From an uncultured Lacinutrix sp. (lineage in GTDB: Bacteria; Bacteroidota; Bacteroidia; Flavobacteriales; Flavobacteriaceae), in assembly GCF_947500605.1 (NCBI RefSeq), contig NZ_CANMSJ010000010.1:62001-126000 (forward strand): a stretch of 64,000 nucleotides of DNA. The letters run 5' to 3'. Positions 17,433 to 27,426 of the stretch are shown here, one piece after another (positions within the stretch are counted from its first letter, which is position 1; each line of letters opens with the position of its first letter). The position numbers and the translations under genes were made by a program. The notes below the pieces were generated by a model. That model was given only the letters and a program-made list of their open reading frames with translations. It was not told where the DNA came from and made no database searches.

Positions 17433-20400
17433 ATGAACAAATTAGTTTCCATATTAATGATTATCCTTTTTGCCAATACTTCTTTTTCTCAAACCAATAA
17501 TTATTCCAATTTATGGACAGACGTTGAGAATTTTGAAATTGAAGGTTTGCCAAAATCTGCATTAAAAGCTTTAGAGAAAATTAAAGCTAAGGCTAAAGCC
17601 GAAAACAATTCACCTCAACTTATTAAAATAATGCTGTTTAAAAGCAAGTTTATGCTTACGCTGGAAGAAGATGCGCAGCTTAGTATTATTAATGCTTTTA
17701 AAACTGAAATAAATAAAACTAACGCACCAACTAAAAATGTGTTAGAGAATATTTTGGCAACTTTATACTGGCAATATTTTCAGCAAAACAGATATAAATT
17801 CTACAACCGTACAAAAACGAATGAAAAAGCAGATAATGAAGATTTTAGAACTTGGGATTTAGAAACACTTTTTGAAGAAGTCCATTTACACTATAAAAAT
17901 TCTTTAGACAACGGATTGATTTTACAGCAAACCGATTTAAAAGATTTTGATGTTTTACTAAATAAAAATGAAGGTTCTAAAATTTACAGACCAACGCTAT
18001 TTGATTTTTTAGCACACAATGCGCTTATTTTCTATAAACATAAAGAAAGCCGAATCACAAAACCTGCATATAAATTTATTATTGATGATGAAGAATATTT
18101 ATCGGCTTCATATAAATATGCGAATTTAAGAATCGTATCTAAAGACACATCTTCCTTAGAGTTGAATGCGTTAAAACTATATCAAGAGCTTATCAAATTT
18201 CATTTAAAAGACAAAGAACCTTACGCTTTAGCCGATGCCAATATCGAACGTTTAAATTTTGTAAAACAATACGCTACTTTTAGTAATAAAGAAGCCGTTT
18301 ATATTGACGCCCTTAAAGCAGAAATTGAAAAACATAAAGCGCACGAGGTCTCTGCTTTATACAGTTTTCAGTTAGCCTCAATTTATAATACCCAAGGCAC
18401 ATCTTACGATGCAGAAGCAAACCCAGAGCCGCGATGGAAAATTAAAGAAGCCATTGCCATTTGCGATGCTGCTATTTCCAAATTTCCAAAAAGTAAAGGT
18501 GCAGAACAGTGTAGCGTGTTAAAGCAACACATGGAGAACCCGAATTTACAAATAATGACAGAGGCAACACTTCCTATTCAAAAAGAAGCGAGACTTTTAG
18601 TTACTTACAAAGAATTAAATGCTGTTAATCTTACGGCTTATAAACTTTCAGAAAAACAATATAACGCCTTTGCAAAAATTTATAAAAAAGACGAGCGAGA
18701 TGCCTTTATTAAGAACCTTGATCCATCTAAAAACTGGGATGCATCACTTAAAAACGACAAAGATTACCAAATTCATACTACCGAAATCCTGATGCCTAAA
18801 CTGGATAACGGTCGTTATCTAATAACCGCTAACACTTCAGCTTTAAAAGAAAACTTTACTGCATATACGTTGGTTCAGTTTACCAACATTGCAATGTTGG
18901 AACATGACGATTCAGAGAAAAAATACCTGCAATTTATTGATAGAAATAATGGTGAACCAATTGCGAATGCAAAAGTAACTATTGAATACACGTATGGAAA
19001 TGAAAAAGTTGAAACCGTTAATACAACAACCGATTCTAAAGGTAAACTAACCATTACTAAATCTAGAAAAAGAAGAAATAATGCCAATATAAAAATTGAA
19101 AAAACTGGTGATATTGCATATTATCAAAACATTTACATAAATAGTTATTATAGAGATAGAAATAGAGATGATAAACCAAGGTATAATACTTTTGTTTTTA
19201 CAGATAGAAGTATTTACAGACCAGGACAAACAGTCTTTTTTAAAGGTATTACAATAAAAACCGAAGACAACAAGTCTCAAGTTATTGCAAACAAAAAAAT
19301 AAAAGCCATCCTTTTTAATGTTAATGGCGAAACGGTAAAAGAACTCGAATTAAAAACTAACGATTATGGTTCTGTTGCCGGTGAGTTTATTTTACCAGAT
19401 GGCGGATTAACAGGTAATTTTACTGTTCGTTTACAAGGTAACAACTCACATAGTGGTTATACTAGTATTCAAGTTGAAGAATATAAACGTCCTAAATTCG
19501 AAACCAATTTTAAACCTATTACCGAAACCATAAAGGTTAACGATAGCGTAAACATTACAGGAGAAGCTTTAGCTTTTGCAGGATCGACTATTAGCGATGC
19601 AAAGGTAGTTTACCGTGTAAAACGTAATGTGCAATATCCGCGTTGGTACTATTGGAGACAACCTAACAACTCTTCAAATCAAGGACAAGAAATTACACAA
19701 GGCGAAACCACTACAGATGCTGCTGGTAATTACGAGATTACTTTTAAAGCCATTCCAGATGAAACTGCAGACAAAACAAGCTTGCCTATTTTTAACTACG
19801 AAATTACCGCAGATGTTACAGACATTAATGGAGAAACCAGAAGCACATCTACAATTGTTAATGTTGGTTATCATGCTTTAACGGCAACTATTGCTATTGG
19901 AAACAGTTTAGACAAAACAAGTAAAGATCATAAAATAGCAATCGATACACGTAATCTAAACGGTGAGTTTGTTCCTGCAAAAGGCACACTTAAAATATAT
20001 AAGCTTAATGCTCCAGATAATGTATTAAGAACAAGACCTTGGCTAGCTCCAGATTATCAAAATTTTACCGAAACCGAATTTAAACAACGTTTCCCTCACG
20101 ATGCTTATACAAACGAACACCAACCTGAAAACTGGAAAAAAGGAAAACTTGTTTTCGATAAAAAATTCGATACCGAAAAGTCTAAAACATTAGATTTAGG
20201 AAACATTAAAAAATGGAGTTCTGGTGAATACATTATACTACTAGAAACCAAAGATAAATTTGGACAAGCTGTAAAAGACGAAGCAAAAACAAGAGTGTTT
20301 AGCGAGAAAGACCAGCTATTGGCAGACAACCAATTATTCCAGATTACAACAGACAAAGAGACTTACACTACTGGTGATACCGTAAAATTAACATTAGCGA

Positions 20401-23400
20401 CTGCTGCAGATAATATTTGGGTTACTGTAGACGTAGAAAAGGATCACAAAATTATTAATACATACATCGTAAAACTAAACAAAAACAAGAAATCTATTCG
20501 TATTCCTGTAACACCAAAAGATCTTGGTGGCTTTGCAATACATTACAGTTTTGCTGCTTTTAATAGTTTCCATACTAATACGGTTAAAATAAATGTTCCG
20601 TATCCTAAAACCGATTTAGAAATTGAAACGCTAACCTTTAGAGACAAGCTTCAACCTGGAACAGACGAGACTTGGAAATTTAAAATTAAAGGCCCAAAAG
20701 GAGATAAAGTAGCAGCCGAGCTATTAGCAAGTATGTACGATGCTTCTTTAGATGAATTTAAACCTCATAACTGGAATTTTAATCCTATTTATCGTTATAC
20801 TTATTACTCTAGCTTTAGACGTAATGCTTACAAGAGTTTTTCTAATACTAATTTTAATGTGCAACGCAATACGGCTTTTAAGAACTACCCTAATTATGAA
20901 CCACAACAGTTCGACCAATTAAACTGGTTTGGCTTTAATTTAAGCAGCCCATGGATGTACGAACAATATTTATGGAAACTACAACAAAAAAAGACTATTA
21001 CTAGTTATGATAAAGACCTTAAAAAAGGAACTATTATAGGATATGTTTTTGGCATAGACAATTTGCCGCTTCCAGGAGCAAAAATATATGTTTCAGGAGA
21101 AAAAACAACAGCAACTTCAGATTTCGATGGCTACTTTTCTATTGCAGCTAAAGTAGGAGATAAAATAGTAATATTCTATGTTGGCCAAGAAACCTCCATT
21201 ACATTAGGAAAAGACAATACTTTAAAAATTTATTTACATACAAGTGAAAGTAATTTAGAAGAAGTTACAATTACTGCTTTGGGAATTAAAAGAGAAAAAG
21301 ATGAAACAACAACAGTTAATCAAGAACGAAAAATGACTCCTCCTGCAATGAAAATGGAAGATAGTGATGATAATGGAGATCCTGAATATTATTTTTACTT
21401 GAATAAAGCTAAATTAGTTCCTAACGATAAAATTTCAGCTAGTTCTGCACAAATGTTTATTTACGATGTTCCTAAAAAAACAGATTTCATTGGAGTGAAA
21501 ATCCGTAAAAACCTTCAAGAAACAGCATTTTTCTTTCCGCAATTACAAACCGATAAAAACGGAAATGTCTCATTCAGTTTCACAACGCCAGAGGCACTTA
21601 CCAAATGGAAATTACAACTGCTTGCACATACTAAAACATTAGAAAATGCAACCACATCTCTTACTACGGTAACTCAAAAAGAATTAATGGTATTACCTAA
21701 TGTGCCTCGTTTTTTACGTCAAGGTGATCAAATTAAAATATCGACTAAAATATCTAATCTAACAGATAAAGAATTAAAAGGTGTTGCAGTGCTTCAGTTG
21801 TTTAATGCCTTAACAGGAGAATCTATAGATAACGAATTGTCTAACGCTAATAACGAGTTAGGTTTTACAGTAGACGCTAAAGGCAATACAAGCGTCACTT
21901 GGGATTTAGATGTTACAGACAATGTACAAGCCATTCAATATAAAATAATAGCAAAATCTGGTAATTATAGCGATGGAGAACAAAACGCATTACCTGTGCT
22001 AACCAACAGAATGTTAGTGACAGAGAGTTTACCAATGTGGATTCGTAGTAACCAAACTAAAACATTCACTTTAGATAAGCTTAAAAACAATACCTCAACA
22101 ACACTTAAAAACCATAAGTTAACGCTAGAAATGACTAGTAATCCAGCATGGTATGCAGTACAAGCATTACCATATTTAATGGAGTATCCTTATGAATGCA
22201 ACGAGCAAACCTTCTCTCGTTTTTATGCAAACGCATTAGCTAGCCACATTGCAAACTCAAATCCTAGAATTCAAGAGGTATTTAACCAATGGAAAAACAC
22301 TGATGCTTTATTAAGCAACTTAGAGAAGAATCAAGAATTGAAATCTATTTTAATTCAGGAAACACCTTGGTTAAGAGATGCGCAAAGTGAAACCGAACAA
22401 AAAAAACGTATCGCGTTGTTATTCGATTTAAATAAAATGAATAACGAATTAGCGCGTGCTAAAAACAAGCTAAAACAAAACCAAATGTCTAATGGTGCAT
22501 GGTCTTGGTTTGGAGATTATCGTGCTAATAGATATATCACTCAACACATTATTACAGGTTTTGGACACTTAGATAAACTAAATGTCGTTAAAAGCGATAG
22601 CGAAGAATCTATGATTAATAAAGCACTAAATTATTTAGATGCCGAATTTATTAAAGAATACAAAGACATTAGAAAATACAATAAAGAGGCCGATTTAAAC
22701 ACAGACCGCTTAAGTTACACACAATTGCATTATCTATACATGCGAAGCTTCTTCCCAGAGAAGAAACCAAGTAAAGAAGTTAGTGAAATTATGGCTTATT
22801 ACCATTCTCAAATTAAAAACTATTGGTTAAAAAGACCTTTATACGCTAAAGGGATGATGGCTTTAGTAACATATAGAATGAAAGACGAAGTAACTTCTAA
22901 AAAGATTTTAAACTCTTTAAAAGAAACAAGTGTTACTAGCGAAGCATTAGGCATGTATTGGAAAGAAAACACAAATTCTTGGTATTGGTATCAAGCACCA
23001 ATTGAAACGCAAGCATTAATGATTGAAGCCTTTTCTGAAGCTGGAACTACTATACAAACTGAAGCGAAAAATCTAGAAACTATAGACGAGCTTAAAATTT
23101 GGTTACTTAAAAATAAGCAAACCAACCGTTGGAAAACAACTAAAGCAACAACAGAAGCTGTTTACGCTTTACTGCTTCAAGGAAGCGACTGGCTTAGTGT
23201 TACGGATATGGTAGAAGTTATTGTTGGCGGACAACCTATTGAACCATCAAAATTAGAAGCAGTAAAAGTAGAAGCTGGAACTGGTTATTATAAAACAGCT
23301 TGGAATGGTTCTGAAATTACACCAGAAATGGCAGAGGTTAAGATTACTAAAAAAGGAAATGGAATTGCTTGGGGAAGTTTATACTGGCAATATTTTGAGG

Positions 23401-23849
23401 ATTTAGATAAAATTACCTCAGCCGAAACACCTTTAAAACTGAAGAAGAAACTCTTCAAAAAAACAAATACAGATAAAGGTGAAGTAATAACTGATATTAC
23501 TAAAGACACTAAGCTGGAAGTTGGAGATTTAGTTCGTGTTCGTATAGAGTTACGTAGTGATCGTGCTATGGAATTTGTACACATGAAAGATATGCGTGCA
23601 GCTGGTTTAGAACCTGTAAATGTATTATCGAAATACAAATACCAAGATGGTTTAGGTTATTATGAAGCAACAAAAGATGCTTCAACCAATTTCTTTTTCG
23701 ACTATTTACCTAAAGGTATTTATGTTTTTGAATACGATTTACGTGTGAGTAATGCAGGAAATATGAGTAACGGTATTACAACAATACAAAGTATGTATGC
23801 TCCTGAATTTAGCAGTCATAGTGAAGGTACTCGTATTACTGTGGAATAA
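17433..23849 (+). CDS. Alpha-2-macroglobulin-family protein with thioester and inserted SusC-like module
   Basis: Very large (2138 residues) secreted protease-trap-like protein. ATG at 17433 gives a good signal peptide (LVSILMIILFANTSFSQ); the frame is open to an ATG at 17358 but those residues are not signal-like. Order: N-terminal helical region (20 to about 380), macroglobulin domains including MG2 (FTDRSIYRPGQTVFFKG, about 588-604), an inserted carboxypeptidase-regulatory-like module (about 1199-1290) ending LEEVTITALGIKRE, the A2M domain (FIGVKIRKN to KWKLQLLAHT, about 1352-1403), the thioester motif CNEQ (Cys1589) and an alpha-alpha toroid-like thioester domain. In bacteria such proteins are thought to entrap attacking proteases. 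No pbpC lies beside it. The inserted module is very like the start of the SusC protein at the window start. Confidence 0.92.
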   Translation: MNKLVSILMIILFANTSFSQTNNYSNLWTDVENFEIEGLPKSALKALEKIKAKAKAENNSPQLIKIMLFKSKFMLTLEEDAQLSIINAFKTEINKTNAPTKNVLENILATLYWQYFQQNRYKFYNRTKTNEKADNEDFRTWDLETLFEEVHLHYKNSLDNGLILQQTDLKDFDVLLNKNEGSKIYRPTLFDFLAHNALIFYKHKESRITKPAYKFIIDDEEYLSASYKYANLRIVSKDTSSLELNALKLYQELIKFHLKDKEPYALADANIERLNFVKQYATFSNKEAVYIDALKAEIEKHKAHEVSALYSFQLASIYNTQGTSYDAEANPEPRWKIKEAIAICDAAISKFPKSKGAEQCSVLKQHMENPNLQIMTEATLPIQKEARLLVTYKELNAVNLTAYKLSEKQYNAFAKIYKKDERDAFIKNLDPSKNWDASLKNDKDYQIHTTEILMPKLDNGRYLITANTSALKENFTAYTLVQFTNIAMLEHDDSEKKYLQFIDRNNGEPIANAKVTIEYTYGNEKVETVNTTTDSKGKLTITKSRKRRNNANIKIEKTGDIAYYQNIYINSYYRDRNRDDKPRYNTFVFTDRSIYRPGQTVFFKGITIKTEDNKSQVIANKKIKAILFNVNGETVKELELKTNDYGSVAGEFILPDGGLTGNFTVRLQGNNSHSGYTSIQVEEYKRPKFETNFKPITETIKVNDSVNITGEALAFAGSTISDAKVVYRVKRNVQYPRWYYWRQPNNSSNQGQEITQGETTTDAAGNYEITFKAIPDETADKTSLPIFNYEITADVTDINGETRSTSTIVNVGYHALTATIAIGNSLDKTSKDHKIAIDTRNLNGEFVPAKGTLKIYKLNAPDNVLRTRPWLAPDYQNFTETEFKQRFPHDAYTNEHQPENWKKGKLVFDKKFDTEKSKTLDLGNIKKWSSGEYIILLETKDKFGQAVKDEAKTRVFSEKDQLLADNQLFQITTDKETYTTGDTVKLTLATAADNIWVTVDVEKDHKIINTYIVKLNKNKKSIRIPVTPKDLGGFAIHYSFAAFNSFHTNTVKINVPYPKTDLEIETLTFRDKLQPGTDETWKFKIKGPKGDKVAAELLASMYDASLDEFKPHNWNFNPIYRYTYYSSFRRNAYKSFSNTNFNVQRNTAFKNYPNYEPQQFDQLNWFGFNLSSPWMYEQYLWKLQQKKTITSYDKDLKKGTIIGYVFGIDNLPLPGAKIYVSGEKTTATSDFDGYFSIAAKVGDKIVIFYVGQETSITLGKDNTLKIYLHTSESNLEEVTITALGIKREKDETTTVNQERKMTPPAMKMEDSDDNGDPEYYFYLNKAKLVPNDKISASSAQMFIYDVPKKTDFIGVKIRKNLQETAFFFPQLQTDKNGNVSFSFTTPEALTKWKLQLLAHTKTLENATTSLTTVTQKELMVLPNVPRFLRQGDQIKISTKISNLTDKELKGVAVLQLFNALTGESIDNELSNANNELGFTVDAKGNTSVTWDLDVTDNVQAIQYKIIAKSGNYSDGEQNALPVLTNRMLVTESLPMWIRSNQTKTFTLDKLKNNTSTTLKNHKLTLEMTSNPAWYAVQALPYLMEYPYECNEQTFSRFYANALASHIANSNPRIQEVFNQWKNTDALLSNLEKNQELKSILIQETPWLRDAQSETEQKKRIALLFDLNKMNNELARAKNKLKQNQMSNGAWSWFGDYRANRYITQHIITGFGHLDKLNVVKSDSEESMINKALNYLDAEFIKEYKDIRKYNKEADLNTDRLSYTQLHYLYMRSFFPEKKPSKEVSEIMAYYHSQIKNYWLKRPLYAKGMMALVTYRMKDEVTSKKILNSLKETSVTSEALGMYWKENTNSWYWYQAPIETQALMIEAFSEAGTTIQTEAKNLETIDELKIWLLKNKQTNRWKTTKATTEAVYALLLQGSDWLSVTDMVEVIVGGQPIEPSKLEAVKVEAGTGYYKTAWNGSEITPEMAEVKITKKGNGIAWGSLYWQYFEDLDKITSAETPLKLKKKLFKKTNTDKGEVITDITKDTKLEVGDLVRVRIELRSDRAMEFVHMKDMRAAGLEPVNVLSKYKYQDGLGYYEATKDASTNFFFDYLPKGIYVFEYDLRVSNAGNMSNGITTIQSMYAPEFSSHSEGTRITVE

Positions 23850-24151
23850 AATTCCTTTGAAAAAAGGAATCTCAGACTATGGAACCCTTATTACATACTT
23901 TCAGTTACACTGAGATTCACAGAGCTAACAAAGAGTTTACACAAAGAAAACACAGAAAGCTTTAAAATAACTCATGAACATTTGTCATTCCTGCGAAGGC
24001 AGGAATCCATTTTATCGTTATGCATTATAGATTCCTGCCTTCGCAGGAATGACAAATAGATGTAAGCTCAAACATAAGTTAACGACCAAGGAAAGCAATT
24101 AGATAGAATATAATCCTTAACTTTAAGTACTAACCAAAAACAAATAATATT
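23850..24151. other. 302-base intergenic region with hairpin, CTCTGTGAATC-like element and a REP pair
   Basis: Holds, in order: a hairpin ATTCCTTT/AAAGGAAT (23851-23870, no T-run, so a weak terminator at best); a segment around 23910-23960 whose reverse complement reads CTCTGTGAATCTCAGTGTAAC and resembles the spacers of the array at 15.9-16.3 kb; and a perfect REP-like pair (23981-24056). No promoter with both elements was identified for the downstream DoxX gene. Confidence 0.75.
23981..24056. repeat. REP-like palindromic pair, reference copy
   Basis: Left arm 23981-24007 and right arm 24030-24056 are perfect 27-base complements separated by 22 bases. The left arm starts TTTGTCATTCCTGCGAAGG and ends GAATC; the right starts GATTCCTGCC and ends GGAATGACAAA. 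Each arm is itself a small palindrome (ATTCCTGC-gaag-GCAGGAAT). This is the only full copy in the window outside the kynurenine cluster. Confidence 0.95.
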
Positions 24152-24526
24152 ATGAACTCAAAAGTATTTATGATTCTAAGAATTTTACTTGGAATCTTCG
24201 TTTTAATTTTCGGAATAAATAAATTTTTAAACTTCCTACCTGCTCCAGAAGGTATGAGTGCAGATGCAGGTGCTTATTTTGGCGCATTAGTAAACTCAAA
24301 AACTATGGTCTTAGTTGCTATAGTAGAAATAGCTGCAGGTTTAGCCTTAATCTTAAATAAGTTTGGAGCACTAATGGCTTTAATTTTAATGAGTGTATCT
24401 GTAAACGCAGTATTATTTCATGCCATTTTAGACCCTGCAAATATTGCTCCAGCACTAGCTCTATTAGCTTTAAACATTGTTGCATTAATTGGCTATAAAG
24501 ATAAATACAAAACCTTATTGAGTTAA
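24152..24526 (+). CDS. DoxX-like small integral membrane protein
   Basis: 124 residues with four hydrophobic helices (FMILRILLGIFVLIFGINKF; MVLVAIVEIAAGLALIL; FGALMALILMSVSVNAVLF; PALALLALNIVALIGY). The G-x-N-K-F motif in helix 1 and the overall pattern match the DoxX/DoxD family, whose bacterial members are poorly characterised and sometimes tied to redox stress. Followed by a terminator shared with valS. Start at the only suitable ATG. Confidence 0.8.
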   Translation: MNSKVFMILRILLGIFVLIFGINKFLNFLPAPEGMSADAGAYFGALVNSKTMVLVAIVEIAAGLALILNKFGALMALILMSVSVNAVLFHAILDPANIAPALALLALNIVALIGYKDKYKTLLS

Positions 24527-24546
24527 TTCAATAAATTACTGTATAA

Positions 24547-24577
24547 AAAAAAGGCTTCCAAATTGGAAGCCTTTTTT
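24547..24577. terminator. Bidirectional terminator between doxX-like gene and valS
   Basis: Stem GGCTTCC/GGAAGCC (24553-24559, 24565-24571) flanked by A-run and T-run, so it can work for both convergent genes. Confidence 0.9.
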
Positions 24578-24604
24578 ATTCTATATTATCTATAACTAGT
24601 AATA

Positions 24605-27241
24605 CTATTTTAAACTCGCTAAACTTGTTTTCACCGTTTCAATTTTAGCTAAAGCATCAGCTTCTTTTTTCTTTTCAGAAGCAACAACTTGCTCTGGAGC
24701 TCCTGCTACAAAACGTTCGTTAGAAAGCTTCTTTTGTACAGATTTAAGGAAACCTTCAGTATAGTTTAATTCTTCTGTTAACTTTATAATTTCTGCTTCA
24801 ACATCAATAGCACCATCCATTGGTATAAAATACTCGTTAGATTTTACTCTAAAAGTTAATGCACCATCTACAGCTTCATTTACGTACTCTATACTTTCAA
24901 GATTACCCAATTTAGATATTACTTCGTCAAAAGTAGTGTTAGACTTTTCGTTATTAATTACAGAAAAACCTATAGCATCTTTAAACGCAATATTCTTTTC
25001 TTTTCTAACTGTTCTTATTCCTGAAATAACTTCCGAAGCAAACTCAAATTGAGAAATTAATTCTTTATTTATTGGTTTAGCTTCTGGCCATTTTGCAATA
25101 ATTAAAGCTTCTTCTGGAGTACGCTCTGCAATATATTGCCAAATGTCTTCTGTTAAAAATGGCATAAAAGGATGTAATATTATCAAGTTCTCCTCGAATA
25201 TCGCCATTACTCTATTGTATGTTTTAGCATCAATAGGTTGTTGATAAGCAGGCTTAACTATTTCTAATAACCATCCACAAAAATCATCATAAATCAATTT
25301 ATAAATAGACATTAAAGCATCGCTTAAACGGTATTTACTAAAGTGATCTTCTATTTCTACTAAAGCGGTTTGAAACTTAGCTTCGTACCAATCTAAAGCA
25401 ATTTTACTTGAGTTAGGCTGCGGTATTGTATCGTTAACTTCCCATAAATTTGTTAAGTTAAAAGCATTCCAAACCTTGTTTCCAAAACCTTTCCCTTGTT
25501 GGCAAAGTGCTTCGTCAAACATTAAATCGTTTCCTGCTGCACTACTAAATAACATACCAACACGTACACCATCTGCACTATATTCTTCGATAAGCTTTAA
25601 AGCATCAGGAGAGTTTCCTAAAGATTTAGACATTTTACGTCTTTGCTTATCGCGAACTAAACCTGTTAAGTATACATTGTTAAAAGGTTTTTCGTCTTTA
25701 TACTCGTAACCTGCAATTATCATACGTGCTACCCAGAAGAATAAAATATCTGGACCAGTTACTAAATCGTTAGTAGGGTAATAATATTTAATTTCTTCGT
25801 TTTCTGGATTTCTAATACCGTCGAAAACACTCATTGGCCATAACCAAGAAGAGAACCATGTATCTAAAGCATCTGTATCTTGTTTTAAATCTTCAGCTTT
25901 TAAATCTGATTTACCTGTTACTTTCTGAGCTTTTTCTACTGCAGCTTCAATAGTTTCTGCAACTACAAAATCTTCTTTTCCATCTCCATAGAAATACGCA
26001 GGAATTTGTTGTCCCCAAAGTAACTGTCTAGAAATATTCCAATCGCGAATATTCTCTAACCAGTGACGATATGTGTTTTCAAACTTCTTAGGAAATAATT
26101 TAATTTCAGCATCTTCACCTAAAACAGCTTCTATTGCTGGCTTAACTAACTCTTCCATTTTTAAGAACCACTGGTCGCTTAATCTTGGTTCGATAACTGC
26201 TTTTGTTCTTTCGGAAGTTCCTACTTTATTAATATGCGTTTCAGTTTTAACTAAAACACCTGTTTCTTCTAATAATTTAGCAACATTTTTTCTTGCTACA
26301 AAACGATCTTGACCTTGAAATTGAAGTCCGAAACTATTTAAAGAAGCATCATCATTAAAAATATCGATAACCTCTAATTTATGCTTGTCTCCTAAAACTT
26401 TATCATTTTCATCGTGAGCAGGTGTTACTTTTAAACAACCTGTACCAAATTCTAAATCTACGTATTCGTCCTCTATAATAGGAATAATTCTTCCGCAGAT
26501 AGGCACAATTGCTTTCTTACCTTTTAAATGAGTAAAACGCTCATCTTCTGGATTTATACATATTGCTGAATCACCAAAAATAGTTTCTGGTCTTGTAGTA
26601 GCGATGGTTAAAGTATCGTCGCTTCCTTCAATTTTATAATTTATATAATATAGGTTTCCTTGACGCTCTTCGTGTATTACTTCTTCGTCAGATAATGTTG
26701 TTTTAGCTTCAGGATCCCAGTTTACCATACGGTAACCTCTATATATTAATCCTTTTTCGTGTAAATCGACAAAAACCTTAATTACAGCTTCAGACATATC
26801 GTCGTCCATTGTAAATTTTGTGCGTTCCCAATCGCAAGAACAACCTAATTTTTTAAGTTGATCTAAGATTACACCACCATATTCTTCGGTCCATTCCCAA
26901 GCGTGTGCTAAAAACTCATCTCTTGTTAAGTCGTTTTTATCAATACCTTGTTCTTTTAAACGCGCAACAACTTTTGCTTCGGTAGCAATAGAAGCATGAT
27001 CTGTTCCTGGTACCCAACATGCATTTTTACCTTGTAAACGTGCACGACGAATTAACACATCTTGAATTGTGTTATTAAGCATATGTCCCATGTGCAGTAC
27101 ACCTGTGACGTTTGGTGGAGGAATTACAATGGTGTAAGGTTCTCTTTCGTCTGGTGTAGAATGAAAATAATTATGCTCTGTCCAGTAGCTGTACCACTTG
27201 TCTTCTACGTTCTTTGCATCATATTTAGATGGAATGCTCAT
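24605..27241 (-). CDS. valS: Valyl-tRNA synthetase
   Basis: Class Ia synthetase charging tRNA-Val. HIGH motif is HMGH (50-53) after PPPNVTG; KMSKS lies near 535-539 in RRKMSKSLGNS; the CP1 editing domain contains TIATTRPETI and DWERTKFTMDD; WNISRQLLWGQQIP is present; the C-terminal anticodon-binding domain ends in the Val-specific coiled coil (ELNYTEGFLKSVQKKLSNERF region). 878 residues from the ATG at 27241 (MSIPSKYDAK); an in-frame ATG at 27274 overlaps the predicted -7 box and is not used. Confidence 0.98.
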   Translation of the reverse strand: MSIPSKYDAKNVEDKWYSYWTEHNYFHSTPDEREPYTIVIPPPNVTGVLHMGHMLNNTIQDVLIRRARLQGKNACWVPGTDHASIATEAKVVARLKEQGIDKNDLTRDEFLAHAWEWTEEYGGVILDQLKKLGCSCDWERTKFTMDDDMSEAVIKVFVDLHEKGLIYRGYRMVNWDPEAKTTLSDEEVIHEERQGNLYYINYKIEGSDDTLTIATTRPETIFGDSAICINPEDERFTHLKGKKAIVPICGRIIPIIEDEYVDLEFGTGCLKVTPAHDENDKVLGDKHKLEVIDIFNDDASLNSFGLQFQGQDRFVARKNVAKLLEETGVLVKTETHINKVGTSERTKAVIEPRLSDQWFLKMEELVKPAIEAVLGEDAEIKLFPKKFENTYRHWLENIRDWNISRQLLWGQQIPAYFYGDGKEDFVVAETIEAAVEKAQKVTGKSDLKAEDLKQDTDALDTWFSSWLWPMSVFDGIRNPENEEIKYYYPTNDLVTGPDILFFWVARMIIAGYEYKDEKPFNNVYLTGLVRDKQRRKMSKSLGNSPDALKLIEEYSADGVRVGMLFSSAAGNDLMFDEALCQQGKGFGNKVWNAFNLTNLWEVNDTIPQPNSSKIALDWYEAKFQTALVEIEDHFSKYRLSDALMSIYKLIYDDFCGWLLEIVKPAYQQPIDAKTYNRVMAIFEENLIILHPFMPFLTEDIWQYIAERTPEEALIIAKWPEAKPINKELISQFEFASEVISGIRTVRKEKNIAFKDAIGFSVINNEKSNTTFDEVISKLGNLESIEYVNEAVDGALTFRVKSNEYFIPMDGAIDVEAEIIKLTEELNYTEGFLKSVQKKLSNERFVAGAPEQVVASEKKKEADALAKIETVKTSLASLK

Positions 27242-27271
27242 ACTTTGGAATAGTTTTTGAATATTGATTAG

Positions 27272-27279
27272 CAAAAATA
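27272..27279 (-). promoter_or_regulatory. -7 box for valS
   Basis: Minus-strand TATTTTTG (TAnnTTTG) about 30 bases upstream of the valS ATG; supports the start at 27241 over the upstream in-frame ATG. No clear TTG partner. Confidence 0.5.
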
Positions 27280-27344
27280 CTTATATTTCTGTTTCTGCGA
27301 AATTTTAACCTGTATTAATGTATAGTTAAATGTGTTGAATGTAC

Positions 27345-27375
27345 TTGCGAGATTGTATTACATCTAATATTTTTG
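27345..27375 (+). promoter_or_regulatory. Bacteroidota promoter for the DUF1573 gene
   Basis: TTG at 27345-27347 and TATTTTTG at 27368-27375 with a 20-base spacer, a good fit to the -33/-7 consensus. Predicted leader about 45 bases. Confidence 0.65.
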
Positions 27376-27426
27376 CAGAAGGAATAAAAAGTAGTTAAAT
27401 TTACGAACATTAAAAATCAAAATAAA

